A stretch of DNA of 64,000 bases from Kitagawia praeruptora (GCA_037693485.1 CM075353.1:107776501-107840500), one strand, 5' to 3'. Shown: positions 30,875-41,639, counted from the first letter of the stretch. Made by a program: numbers and translations. Notes: generated by a model not told the origin, from the letters alone.

Positions 30875-33800
30875 ATGGCAGCTCAGAGACGATTACCTAA
30901 ATCAGTAGCCTTCAAGTTTGGTGACTTTGATTTTATGACAAACAATCATGTTGCAGCTATCACCAACAAGGAAGGAGTGTCATCTGATTTTCATCCAATC
31001 ATGGACTTTCTGGCGTATGGACCATTAAGTTATGCATTGACAGCATCTCCACAGATTAATCAAGTAGCTGTTTCACAAGCTTGGGAGAATGCTGAGGTAA
31101 TTGATTCTACTCAGAGTCAATCAGGTAAGATTGTTCTACATTTAGGACAAGATTCATTTGACATTACTGAATCTGTTGTTAGTTCAGTACTTTGCTTACC
31201 TGTTACTGATAGTTATGAGAATGTACCATCTGATGATAATATAAGAACTATGTTGTCTGAATTAGGTTATAGTGGACCTCTAGATAACATGAGCCAGTTG
31301 AATAGGTCTTTTCTAAGAAAGGAATGGTCTTTTTGCTTTGATCAAATTGCTAAATGTTTTACTGGCAAATGTAGTTCTTTTCAACAAATTACTTCTGTTA
31401 CATCTCATATTGCTTATAGTTTGCTTTATGACATAGTAATTAACATTGGTCATATTATCTTAAGTCAGATGAGTATTAAACTTGGGTTAAGAGATCAAAA
31501 CAGGAAAATGGTTTATTATCATAGATTTATGCAATTGTTTATTAACCATTTCATTCCTGATCTTGAAGCTAGAGTTGGTAGGGAACATTGTGTTTCTTCT
31601 TATGAACAGCAAAAGAGAATTTTCTCTGATATTACAAAGAAGGACAATGAAAAGAATCTAGATGAAATACCTGCAATTCATTATCCACATCATTTTCAGG
31701 TAATTCTTAAAACTCATCTTCCTACTCTCTACAATTCTTCTTTCTTTTGTGGTGAAATGGCTCAGGAATCTCAATTGGAGGAGAACCCACCTGTGTCTAC
31801 CCAAGTAGCCCAAAACATCATAGTCTCTGAAACAATTCAAGAACCAAATTTTGATCCACAGCCTATTGTTTCAAAGAAACCAACCTCTGGTGTTTCTCAA
31901 AAGACATCAGTTGTAAGGAAGAGAAGATTTGTTGTGTCAAGTAGTAGTAGTAATTCTAGTGAAGATGATGATGATTTAACTCTTGCAGAGAGAGCAGAAT
32001 TGAAGGCTGCAATTCAACTTTCTGTGTTAGCACAAAGAGATGAAAAACCTAGTCACAGCCAGGCTGCAGTCTCACAAAAGGCTGTAGTTCTTAAAAAGGG
32101 AAAACAGTTACTGGATACTGTCTCTCAAAAGACTGTGTCTATTGAACAAAGATCTCATCCCAAGATCACTTCTGTGTCTACACCTCTTGAGTCTTCTCAG
32201 GATAAATCTTTTGCTCACTATATCAGGAGAACAAGGAGAAAGATTCAATTGTCACCTACACACACAGAGTCTAGTCCAACTAATATCATGCAGGTTTCTA
32301 CAAATCAAGCTACGTCTATGTCAGTATTTGACAAGAGAGATCTGGATATTGATTCTTCATGGGAAACTACATTATCATACAGACTGGCTATGGGACTAAT
32401 TTCTCTCAAAGTGAAGTTGTCAAGGCCTGTTCTAGACTTTCTGATTGAAAGAGTACCAAAACTTTTATTTCCAGATGAATATGGACTTCTACATCAAAGA
32501 CTTGACTTAATGAAGATGTATTTCTATGTATCTGTCAGAAGACAATTAGTCAAGAAATTTGGACTCTCGAAGCATGTTGCACTTCAATCACTTCATGCAT
32601 ATTTATTTGACAAGGATGTAATTATTGAAGATGCTTCAGCTCAAGGTGAACAACTGGAGGAAGTAGATAGAGGGAAGTAGTCAACAGAAGATACTATTGC
32701 ACCAGTGGTGAGTAGTAGGAAAGATCAGATCACGATCACTGCAACACAAGAACCATCTAGTCAGAGGAAGGATGACTCAGGAGCTGTGATAGCTGATGTT
32801 GAAAGGTCTTCTGTGATGACTGAGAATGCAAGTGAGATACCCTATGATATGGGAGGAATGACTTTGGTTGATTTTTCTGAAGATCAAACAAATTTTGTTC
32901 AGTCAGAGTCTATCCACCTTGAGGGTGTGTCTCAGCAAACAACACTTAAAGACGGTGATGTACTAATTATGATGTCTAATGAAGTATTACTGAAGACATC
33001 AGAGTCTAGTAAAGAACCTGAAAGTGGTATACTGGAGCCTGTAGTTTCTGAAAGGAAAGAAGATGATTGTATGGGTTCAGAGACTATAGCAGCTCACTCC
33101 TTGGAGAAAACCTCAAGCCACATGCCATATGAGGAACCCTCTCTCCATGTGAGTTCAGGTATAAAAACTCCTTCTAAACTCTATTTTTCTGTAGGTCATG
33201 AGAGCACTTATCCAAATTTGAGTGATACACTTGAAAAGATGGATATTGATCCACAAATTGAGCGGCTGGCTCCTGACCAGGCAAAAGGTGAGGTAGAAAG
33301 AGTGTTGACTTTAGTAAGTCAAAGTGAGAATGAGGGTATGGATGATCAACTCCATAGTGAGGGAGAGAAAATTAGGAAACCATCATTTGATTTCTGGGAT
33401 CAGGTTTTTCCTGAATCTTGGTCTGAAAATTTGGGTATGGATGCTGGTACTTATTCATTCATCAAAATGTATCAGAGGAATGACCTAGCACATCACAATG
33501 CAAAGCCAGAAGTTAAAGCTCAGAAGCAAAAGGAGAGGCTTGCAGAAATCATTAACAGGAGAGGTGCCAGGATAAAGCAATCTCTTGATACATATGTACC
33601 AGATGAAGATCCTAATGATCCTAGTGTTCCTTTGTATGTACTTCCAATATCAGCTAGAATTGAGACATCAACAGTCTCTGATCACTCTAAGGAGGAGTCA
33701 GGATTTGAAGATGTTAGTACACAGAATACTGGTGAAGGAGATGATGATCATGTTTCAGTTCCAGAACAGAAAGATGAAGACGTTGATACTTCTAATCAGG

Positions 33801-34198
33801 TTTTATTACTTGAATATCATACAACTCAAGCAACTTCTTCTACAAGACTTGAAGATAAAGTTCTTTCTGATTCTGATACTGAAGATACTAGAAGCACTTC
33901 CAATATTGAAGTTCATTCTGATGTTTTGAAAGATATTCAGAATTCTCAAATTGCTATTCAAACAAGACTTCAATCACTTGAAGATAACCAAGTCACAATT
34001 ATGGAAAATCAAGCAGTTCTTATGAATCTCATTTGTTCTGTTTCTGAATCTCTTGGAATTAATGTTGCTGATGTCAAAAAGGGGGAGATAAAGACAATTC
34101 AAAGACAACAACAACACTACCAGACTAAAGGAGATAAAGATAAAGCTGGGGGAGATAAAGAGCAGACAAAGGGTAGTAAAAAGAAGAACCAGGAGTGA
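30875..34198 (+). pseudogene. Copia-2 ORF3, broken by one stop
   Basis: Same frame throughout (about 1,108 codons) with one TAG at 32678-32680 after residue 601. The N-terminal 260 residues align with ORF3 of copia-1 (RKEWSFCFDQIAKCF, IAYSLLYD, KRIFSDITKKD). A basic cluster (RKRR, about 348-351), a Ser/Asp-rich acidic run and a helical AELKAAIQLSVLAQ segment follow. The second half is acidic and repetitive, ending in a helical stretch and a Lys/Gln-rich tail. No signal peptide or membrane segment is visible. The second half has no own good start, so the C-terminal part is probably not translated. Confidence 0.8.
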
Positions 34199-34400
34199 CA
34201 GTGGTGAATCTCAGCTAGGAAGTGGTAAGGAAGAGCAGCATTAATAGTTAAAATTCTTTCTTCTAAGTACTGGATAAATGTCTACATCTGAGAAGGAGGT
34301 ACTTAACTTCATAATTCTACATTCATAAATTCTATTCTGGTTGTATTGTTATATGTTTTGACATCCACAACTTAGATTTATGCTTCAGTTTGTAAAGCAT

Positions 34401-34414
34401 AAATAGGGGGAGAT
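34401..34414 (+). other. Polypurine tract of copia-2
   Basis: AAATAGGGGGAGAT directly before the 3' LTR, identical in its core to copia-1. Confidence 0.85.
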
Positions 34415-35157
34415 TGTTAGGAATAATTCATAAGTTGTGATGTTAAGAATAGAATTTACACATTATACTTCTTGTAATCCTGATCTTATAAAGGATTTAG
34501 CACTGTATTTAGGTTTTATGTGTAAGACAGTTATCTGTATAGTTTAGTCAGGAATGAACAGTGTATCGGAGACTACATGTCAGGAACAGAGAGCAAATCC
34601 TGATGATGGTCCAATACTGATGGGTGATCAGATACTGATGCAGTGTACAGATCCTGATATCAGTCATGTTACTGATGATGTCATTATGGATGCTACAGAA
34701 ACTGGCAAGTGCTATAAAATAGGATTGTTGTTTGAAGAACAAGCAAAAAGATATTATGAAGGAAAGAGTTTTCTATTGAAGGAAACTATCGACTAGAAGG
34801 CAGAACATTGTCATGTATAGATTATATCTTTCTGTTATTAGTTGATAGGTAGCATTATAAATACTCTCTCAATATCATTGTAAAGAGCGTGTGAGGCGTG
34901 AGTCGAACTAGTGAATGTGCGTAGCTCTGTATAAGGTTTGTATTCGAGAGTACGAAACAAACAGAGAGATATTTGTATTGTCAGCAGCTGCTAAAGGTAT
35001 TGTACACCTTTGGTAGAGTTTGTATTTGATCTTATTAATACAAACAAGAGTTTGATTCATTCGTTTATTCTTGTTCTTATAATCAAGCAAAAATCAGACA
35101 CGATTATATAACTTGTATTCAACCCCCCCCCCCTTCTACAAGTTATTCGAGTTAACA
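34415..35157 (+). repeat. 3' LTR of copia-2
   Basis: 743 bp. Compared with the 5' LTR it has one extra C in the C-run (near 35130), a T for C near 34726 and a C for T near 34928. ATCCTGAT at 34477, 34597 and 34651. Confidence 0.95.
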
Positions 35158-35649
35158 AGGACTCGGGGGGTAGTGGCATTACATAAACACCACTTAGCAG
35201 GTCATTTGAAAAATTGCAAGACAAGACCAGTACCTAGCGTTGCGAGCCTGCACCTAGCATTGCGAAACAGCACCTAGCGTTGCGAGGCAGCACCTTACGA
35301 TGCGAGGCCTCTCGGCCCCATAGGCGCAATCAGGATCATTTGAAGACCCCGTCAGCTATTCTAAAACACTTGGGAAAAATTTAATAGATATGAAGAAGCG
35401 ATATGGAGGAATCTATACATGCTAAAATCATGCAACATGAGTCCCTTGTGCAAGCAGATACGAGGCCTATAGTACTTTGCAATATCATAAACATAAAATA
35501 AATTAGCATCAATAAAGCAAGTCAATCCAGGTTCAAGGAGCATCCAAATAAGTAAAAGGAATTAAGTCTACAAGCGCGAGGCAAATAAAGGGAGTGCCCG
35601 CATCTCCACTGAGTCTAGCAGATAAAGTTTAAAAGCAATAAAAAGGAAG

Positions 35650-36240
35650 TCATGGGGATCCATTTGCCGCTTCCTCATTCATCTCCATCTTGAGGTTATC
35701 AGCAAACTTCCCAGTCTCTTCGCCCAACCGGTACTAATCAAAGTCGTCAACCTTCTCGAGGAACTTTTTCATGAAGTCAACAGATCCTTGGGTCTCAGCT
35801 TCCTCAATGATAGTAGGGAGAGCATCAGCAGCATCTTTAACTTCATTTTCTAGCTCAGCGACGCGGTCTGTAAGCTCCTTGATCTGGGAGTCTAATTTCT
35901 CCTTCTCAACGGCATGATCCAGCTTAAGCTTCTTTCTAGCTGACTTCTCCTCGTGAAGCTCCGTCTTAAGCTTCTCAGTCGTGCCTTCAAATTCTTTCTT
36001 CTAACTATCCTTTGCGTTCTCGGCGTCAGCTTGAGCCTGTGCAAGTATGGATTTGAGATTCACAATCTCTTCGCTCATCTTACTATTGGAAGAAGCCAAG
36101 GCGCGAACCTCCTTGTAGTGACGCAATTGATGGAAGAAAAGCTCAGCTATAGCTTTAGTCTTGGAAGCATTGGACTCCTCCAGAGATTGTAGGGACCAGG
36201 AATACATATCAATCTCGGAAACATGGGCATCTGCGTGCAC
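35650..36240 (-). pseudogene. Second antisense ORF (aORF) remnant
   Basis: Minus-strand coiled-coil sequence nearly identical to 18939-19530 (HADAHVSEIDMYSWSLQSLE, then KEVRALASSNSKMSEEIVNL). The upstream part is open from 36240. Stops at about 36001 and about 35737 replace Trp codons of the other copy, each by one G-to-A change. Hence a decayed duplicate. Confidence 0.65.
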
Positions 36241-36310
36241 CGAAGAACTGGGGGGTAGTTACTATGCTTGAAAATTGATACAAACTCTAAGTAGACTCAT
36301 TACAAGAATT

Positions 36311-36500
36311 GAGGAGGCCTCACGACGTATGAGGCTGCGAGGAGGCCCCGCAACGTATGAGGCTGCAAGGAGGCCTCACGACGTATGAGGCTGCGAGGAG
36401 ACCTCGCAATGTAAGAGGCTGCGAGGAGGCCTCGCAATGTATAAGGCTGCAAGGAGGCCTCACGACGTATGATGTTGCAAGGAGGGCTCACAACATATGA
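36311..36500 (+). repeat. 28-bp tandem repeat array, second copy
   Basis: About six to seven degenerate copies of the GAGGCTGCGAGGAGGCCTC unit seen at 20251-20445. Confidence 0.8.
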
Positions 36501-37005
36501 AGCTATAAGGAGTCCTCTCAACTTTTGAGGAGGCCTCTCATCATAATAACAAGGAGTAGAGGAGAGCATTCTTATCATACTTTAAGAAGACCAGAAAATA
36601 TTGGTAAGAGCCTGAGCTCACATATCAGCATGACAGAAGATATAATTGTAACAACTTATGACTGCAAGGCCATATGGGGTCGCCTCTCAAGGTCCCTGCA
36701 GGACCATATTGCGCTTGGAAGGACCCTTCGAGGTCACCATTACTTACATATACTTGGCTTCATATTAATTGAAAGACACACAACACGTGTCATCATCTTA
36801 GCGGCTGGGAGCAGATCTCGAGACACGACAGCTATTCGAAACCATTCAAATTCATAAGGGTCGCGATGCGATCCCAAGGCACTTGAGATAACTATGCTTT
36901 CATCTACAACAATCTATAGCGAGCACAGGCCTCGCATCGAATATTTGACAAAGCAGTTTTGACTCTACATCGCATTTTCAATGGCAATATGGACTCGGGG
37001 GTAAT

Positions 37006-38243
37006 TGTTATGCCTAAATCTTGGCATAAGCCCTAAGCAGGCCTAATAGGCTTGAATAGAGGTCCACAACTCATAATGGGCCTAGAGATGAAGATTGGGT
37101 CACTAAAGCCCACCACCAGGAGTCAGTCCAATATATTATCAAGCACAATGTGGAAGTTTGCGACCCCAAGCTACGGGTCGAGTTCGCCAGCAAAGTCCCT
37201 TGTATGGGATATCATCTATCATGCACGTCTGTCTCTCTACAAGGTCCAGCGTGGCCTAGAGGTCCAGCGAGACCTAGAATACTCTATCTGCAAAGGTCCA
37301 GCGAGGCCTAGAGGTCCAACAAGGCCTAGAATACTGTCTCTGCAAGGTCCAGCGAGGCCTAGAGGTCCAGCGAGGCCTAGAATACTCTTATGAAGGCTAG
37401 AGGTCCAGCGAGGCCTAGAGCATATTTATTATGAAGGCTTACGGTCAGGCCCAGCGAGGACGCGTGAGTATAATTATCTCCGTACAGCGTGGACCACCTC
37501 GCATGACTAGCCCAGCGAGGCCGCATGCGAGGCCATGCAGCTTCTCCATTCGCCTCGTCAACGAGGCCAGTTGATTTAAGCATCATGCTAGCCCGGCCTC
37601 AAGGTCGCATCTATAGGGATCACCTCTCATATAACTCCCGTCAAGGGATCGCTTCGCTACGACTTCCCTCATTGGGATCGCTTCGTACTATCATCACATC
37701 CACATACTACACGAGATCGATATCTCATTCTTTGCTGGAAGGCTTATGACGCAGCCCCTCGAGGTCGCATAAGTATCAATACACTTGGGTTCGTTTCGCA
37801 TGACTCAACCCCTCGAGGTTGCATGCTACACCCTTGTTACTTCTCTATTAGCCTCGCCCAAGATGTCCCGACTCTAGCCATGCGAGACCATTTGCTTCCT
37901 TCTTTGGACCATGGATCATGGATAGAATAAACGGGTAAAATATATCAGCCCAAGAAGACGTCTAGTGGATTTGGGCCTAGTCGAGCCCATAGAAACCCTA
38001 GCCCGTCTAGATAACTTCTTCTCCAAGAGAACTACGTATGGCTTGATCCCTATAAATAGGGTACGTAGGCATCTTGTAAAGAATGATTGACAATTCACCC
38101 CTGGAATATCAACAAACAAGATCAGCCACAAAAATCACCAATCTCCTTCCATGTTCTTCGTGTTCTTAGTGAAATATCCGTATTTTGCTCCATGATTCTA
38201 GCAAACCTCCAAAATATTGTTATACAATATTCTCCCTATAACA
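37006..38243 (+). repeat. LTR C, right outer LTR of the gypsy complex
   Basis: 1,238 bp, the longest of the three because it has extra tandem GGTCCAGCGAGGCCTAGA units (about 37240-37410). TATAAATA at 38051-38058. Ends CCCTATAACA followed by the target duplication TATAA. Confidence 0.92.
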
Positions 38244-38520
38244 TATAAATATCAATAGTTAAATTGAACTGAAAAGGATAAAATTTAAATTATTATCTTA
38301 TGTGTAATTAACAAAAATATTATTTTATTAGTCCAAACTCCAAATCGGGGTAAAAGTAATCCACACATGTCAGAAACAACTGAAACTTTTAACCAATGGA
38401 ATACCTCCACACAATCGTTTCGATCCGGGTGAAGCTTGTAGATTATATCCTGACCGCCCATTTAGTGCAAAAACCACAACCAAATACAATAAGGACCGTC
38501 GGATACAAATTGAAAAAACA

Positions 38521-38583
38521 CGCGGATTGCAAATCTTGACCGTCAAATCATTTAAGTCGGTAACTCCGTTACAACTATAAATA
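38521..38583 (+). promoter_or_regulatory. Promoter of the histone H3.3 gene
   Basis: TATA box TATAAATA at 38576-38583. CGCGGATT at 38521-38528 differs in one base from the plant histone octamer CGCGGATC. The gypsy complex ends only 333 bases upstream of the TATA box. Confidence 0.6.
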
Positions 38584-38691
38584 CAATCACAGTAATCACA
38601 GAAAGTCTATCCAAACTTTATCTGCAAATCGAGAACATAATCGCAAGAGAGATCCCAAGAAGAATTCACAGCCCAAGAAGAATTCACAGAG

Positions 38692-38727
<36 letters not shown>

Positions 38728-39056
38728 CCCTTTCTCTGCTCATTTGTTTCGTCGTGTTAAGATATCGAGGAGTATGCTTCTATTTTGACTTTTTTCTAGG
38801 GTTTGCGATATCGTTACTATTAATTGGTTCGTTTTATTAATCAATTCGTATTGATTGAGTTTCAATTTGTTGTTTACGTTCTAAATTGTGCTCCTATTTT
38901 TGGTTCTGTGATATTAGGGTTTTGCAATTGGCTCAATTTTGTTAATACCATAAGAGTTAGCTTTATCAATGTGAATTGGGGAAAAATTGAAGAGATTAGG
39001 TAAATGTATCAGATGGTAATTAGGGATTTAACATAATGTTTTCGTTTTTGTGGCAG
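38692..39056 (+). other. Intron in the 5' untranslated region of the H3.3 gene
   Basis: CACAGAG/GTACTC at 38691/38692 and TTTTTGTGGCAG at 39056, directly before the ATG. It starts with a (CT)n microsatellite (38695-38725). A leader intron is typical of plant H3.3 genes and usually raises expression. Confidence 0.75.
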
Positions 39057-39674
39057 ATGGCTCGTACTAAACAAACTGCTCGCAAGTCTACGGGAGGAAA
39101 GGCTCCCAGAAAACAGCTTGCCACGAAGGCTGCTCGTAAGTCCGCTCCCACTACTGGTGGAGTGAAGAAGCCTCATCGATATCGTCCTGGAACTGTTGCT
39201 CTGCGGTATGTGTTTTTGTAATTTGTTGTTGTAATTGTAATGTGTTTGTTGTTGTGTATGTTTGAAATTGTTGAGCTAGATTGATAATTGTGATGTATTT
39301 TGTGTAGTGAAATTCGGAAATATCAGAAGAGTACCGAGCTGTTGATTAGGAAGCTCCCTTTCCAGAGGCTGGTCCGAGAGATCGCTCAGGACTTCAAGGT
39401 TACTATCTGATTGCTAGTTACTAAAGTTTTTTAAAGTCGCGTTTTAAATTGTAAGATTATTGGAGTTAGTGTGCTTAATTTGTGTTTTTTGTTGTTGGTG
39501 CAGACTGATTTGAGGTTTCAGAGTCATGCTGTTTTAGCGTTGCAAGAGGCTGCAGAGGCGTACTTGGTTGGTCTTTTCGAAGACACCAACCTGTGCGCTA
39601 TTCATGCCAAGCGTGTCACCATTATGCCCAAGGATATCCAATTGGCAAGGAGGATCCGTGGTGAACGGGCTTAA
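39057..39674 (+). CDS. Histone H3.3, 136 aa, three coding exons
   Basis: Core nucleosome protein, replacement type, deposited outside replication in active chromatin. Exons 39057-39205, 39308-39398 and 39504-39674; all junctions are GT-AG and the phases join to 137 codons including the stop. It starts MARTKQTARKSTGGKAPRKQ and ends IMPKDIQLARRIRGERA. It has the four residues that separate plant H3.3 from H3.1: Thr31 (SAPTTGG), Tyr41 (HRYRPGT), His87 and Leu90 (FQSHAVLALQ). The presence of introns agrees, as H3.1 genes lack them. The sequence looks fully functional. It lies just downstream of a 36-kb transposon block. Confidence 0.97.
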
Positions 39675-40147
39675 GCTGCTGTTCGGCTAGCTTGTTGGTG
39701 GGTGCTGCTGCTGTGTAATGATGCTGTTTTTGGTTTTTAGGAAATATATGTATTGCTTAAATTAGTAGCCAGATTGTTGGTCATTTTAAGAAGGATATTG
39801 TTGATACAATACTTTGTGTTTGTTCAATGTTGAAAAACTTTTGGTATCATTGAAACAGTTTGTAGTATGTTGCTTTTGTTATATTATTGCATTTCTAAAT
39901 CTCTGGTGATAATGTATGATGCTTGTTTTCGATTTATTTAGATTCAATGGATTTCTTCTTGTTACGATGTTTTTAATTGCTGGTAGACTTGCATTGAGAA
40001 TTTCTGCTTACTTTGTGCTTCTGTGTGGATTTATACATAAATTTCTGCTATACCAAGGGCAATCCAGATGAATAAATTGAGGCAGGAAATTGCAAATTCT
40101 CCCGGGGAAAGGTTCGCAAGGGACGTGAGAATTGGTAAAGATGATAA
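39675..40147 (+). other. 3' untranslated and intergenic sequence after H3.3
   Basis: T-rich sequence with no ORF of interest. The transcript end is probably within the first 250 bases. Nothing else recognised. Confidence 0.6.
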
Positions 40148-40156
40148 ATATTTTTA

Positions 40157-40418
40157 GTGAAATTCTCAATGGTACCCTTCTGTTATTGACTTTTCCAAGT
40201 GGTGCTGACTTTTTGAAGTGGTGCCTTTTCGTGTTTTTGACTTACGAGTGGTACCCTTGAATTTTTGACTTTTCCATGAAATACCACTATATCAACCAAA
40301 ATGTTAGTATCTGAAATTATCAATGATATTCTTGTCAGTTGAATAATGAAGGGTACCAACGGGAAGAAGGTACCATTGGCAAAAGTCAAAAGTACAAGGG
40401 TACCAATGAGAATTTCCC
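40157..40418. mobile_element. Mutator-type MITE, 262 bp
   Basis: Inverted ends GTGAAATTCTCAATGGTACC and GGGAAATTCTCATTGGTACC (complement of the right end). The 9-bp flanks ATATTTTTA are identical (40148-40156, 40419-40427). A 9-bp duplication is the mark of the Mutator superfamily. No coding capacity. Confidence 0.8.
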
Positions 40419-40807
40419 ATATTTTTATGAATGCTAACAATTGTGCCTTGGGTTCTGTTTTTGAAGACAACATACTGAAATTTGTCGCGGAGAGCATTTG
40501 CTTCTAAAAATTAAAAATTTGAAAAATTTAACTTCATCCTAAAAATTCACCCTCGCCGGGTGCAACTTTGAATAAACTAGTTGAAAAGTGGCATTGCAAT
40601 TTGCGAGGTAAAAAAAGGGGAAAATTGTAAGAAAATATCATTGTAACCTTTGGTGGTTTTAATAATGTAGAATAAAGTTTAGTCAAGGTATTGGCACTAC
40701 TTTAAATACTCCCTCTGTCCCATTTTATATGATCCTTATTCCTTTTCGGGACGTCCCAAAAATAATGAACCTACTATTCTTACTATTTTTGAACACTACT
40801 TTTCACT

Positions 40808-41595
40808 TGTTATGGCTAGAAATATCCTCGCCCTATTTTGGAAGTGTCGACCTCGTTTGGGCCAGAGAAAGAAAGTAATTCATGTCATGGGTCGTAGCAT
40901 GAGGAAATGTGGCTTTTATTGGGCCTGACCCAAGGTAGGATAATATTATTTTACAGAAGACCTCGCCCGTATATAAAGGAGCTCGCCCTTTTAATGGCTA
41001 GGCCCAATACTGTAATATCTCTCCCTTTTTGGTGGCGATTACTAAATTCGAAGATTATGGACTACGAATAAGGTCCTCGAACTAAAAGCTAGATCTCGCC
41101 CTTTGTGACGGATCTCGTCCATTTCGAAAAGATCTCGCCCTCCATCAGGGCTGCCCTACAGCTATTTTTTCTCCGTAACTTAGGGAAAGCATTGACCCCG
41201 AAAATACCGGGTCAATAGCTTAACCGATACGTTCCGAGAAAGTAGTTGGGCTTTGAGGTCCGTAATGATAACATCAAAGGCGGTGGTCTTAATCCAATGG
41301 GCTTCTTAAAAGCGGAAACCTAGCCCATTACGATAACTTGTTCTCCAAGAACTACGTTTGGCTTGATCCCTATAAATAGGGTACGTAGGCACATTGTATG
41401 GTACGATGCAAACCCTTGCGAAAAAGAGAGAATACAATATTCGATCTATATTGCAATAATCACCTCATACAATCTCAGCCATTCTTAAAGTATAAACCCT
41501 AACCCTAATCACCCTACATCAATCACCGCACTCAATAACCACTATAATTCCAGCAACCCTCCCCGAATTTGTTTTCCCAAATTCCTCCGTTAACA
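40808..41595 (+). repeat. 5' LTR of gypsy D
   Basis: 788 bp, TGTTATGGC...CCGTTAACA. Promoter TATAAATA at 41371-41378 within a block shared with the outer gypsy LTRs. Five CTCGCCC words. It contains a telomere-like TAAACCCTAACCCTAATC stretch near 41502. Confidence 0.95.
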
Positions 41596-41597
41596 AG

Positions 41598-41615
41598 TGG
41601 CGCTAGAAGGAGGGG
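41598..41615 (+). promoter_or_regulatory. Primer-binding site of gypsy D
   Basis: TGGCGCTAGAAGGAGGGG, two bases after the LTR, the same as in the outer gypsy. Confidence 0.7.
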
Positions 41616-41639
41616 CTTTTTGACATCTCAGGAGGAAGG

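Larger units (their letters stand above)
22979..35157 (+). mobile_element. Copia-2: complete long Ty1/copia element with broken pol and ORF3
   Basis: A 12,179-bp element flanked by the 5-bp duplication AGGAC (22974-22978, 35158-35162). It has the same plan as copia-1: LTR, initiator-Met primer site, gag, pol, spacer, ORF3, purine tract, LTR. The LTRs differ at about two substitutions and one C-run length, so it is young, yet pol has two in-frame stops and ORF3 has one. The proteins are clearly homologous to copia-1, but LTRs and spacers are unrelated. Confidence 0.93.
35158..37005 (+). other. Right part of gypsy internal 2
   Basis: Starts with the target duplication and a purine tract GGGGGGTAGT (35165-35174) matching 18414-18422. 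It repeats the layout of internal 1: CACCTAGCGTTGCGAGG units (about 35232-35300), aORF remnant, 28-bp array (36311-36500), and polypurine tract before LTR C (ACTCGGGGGTAAT, about 36992-37005). Confidence 0.8.
1954..38243 (+). mobile_element. Tat-type gypsy complex with three LTRs and two nested copia elements
   Basis: The outer ends are TGTTATGC at 1954 and CCCTATAACA at 38243, flanked by the same five bases TATAA (1949-1953 and 38244-38248). A third copy of the LTR lies inside (20935-22002), so the order is LTR A, internal 1, LTR B, internal 2, LTR C. One matching duplication around the whole block suggests it arrived, or was rearranged, as a unit, for instance by unequal recombination between LTRs. 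It lacks reverse transcriptase, RNase H and integrase, so it is non-autonomous. Copia-1 sits in LTR A and copia-2 in internal 2. Confidence 0.85.

Noticed and set aside
41495..41525. Telomere-like TAAACCCTAACCCTAATC in the D LTR
   Set aside because: Only about two repeat units; it occurs in both LTR copies as part of the LTR, so it is not an interstitial telomere.
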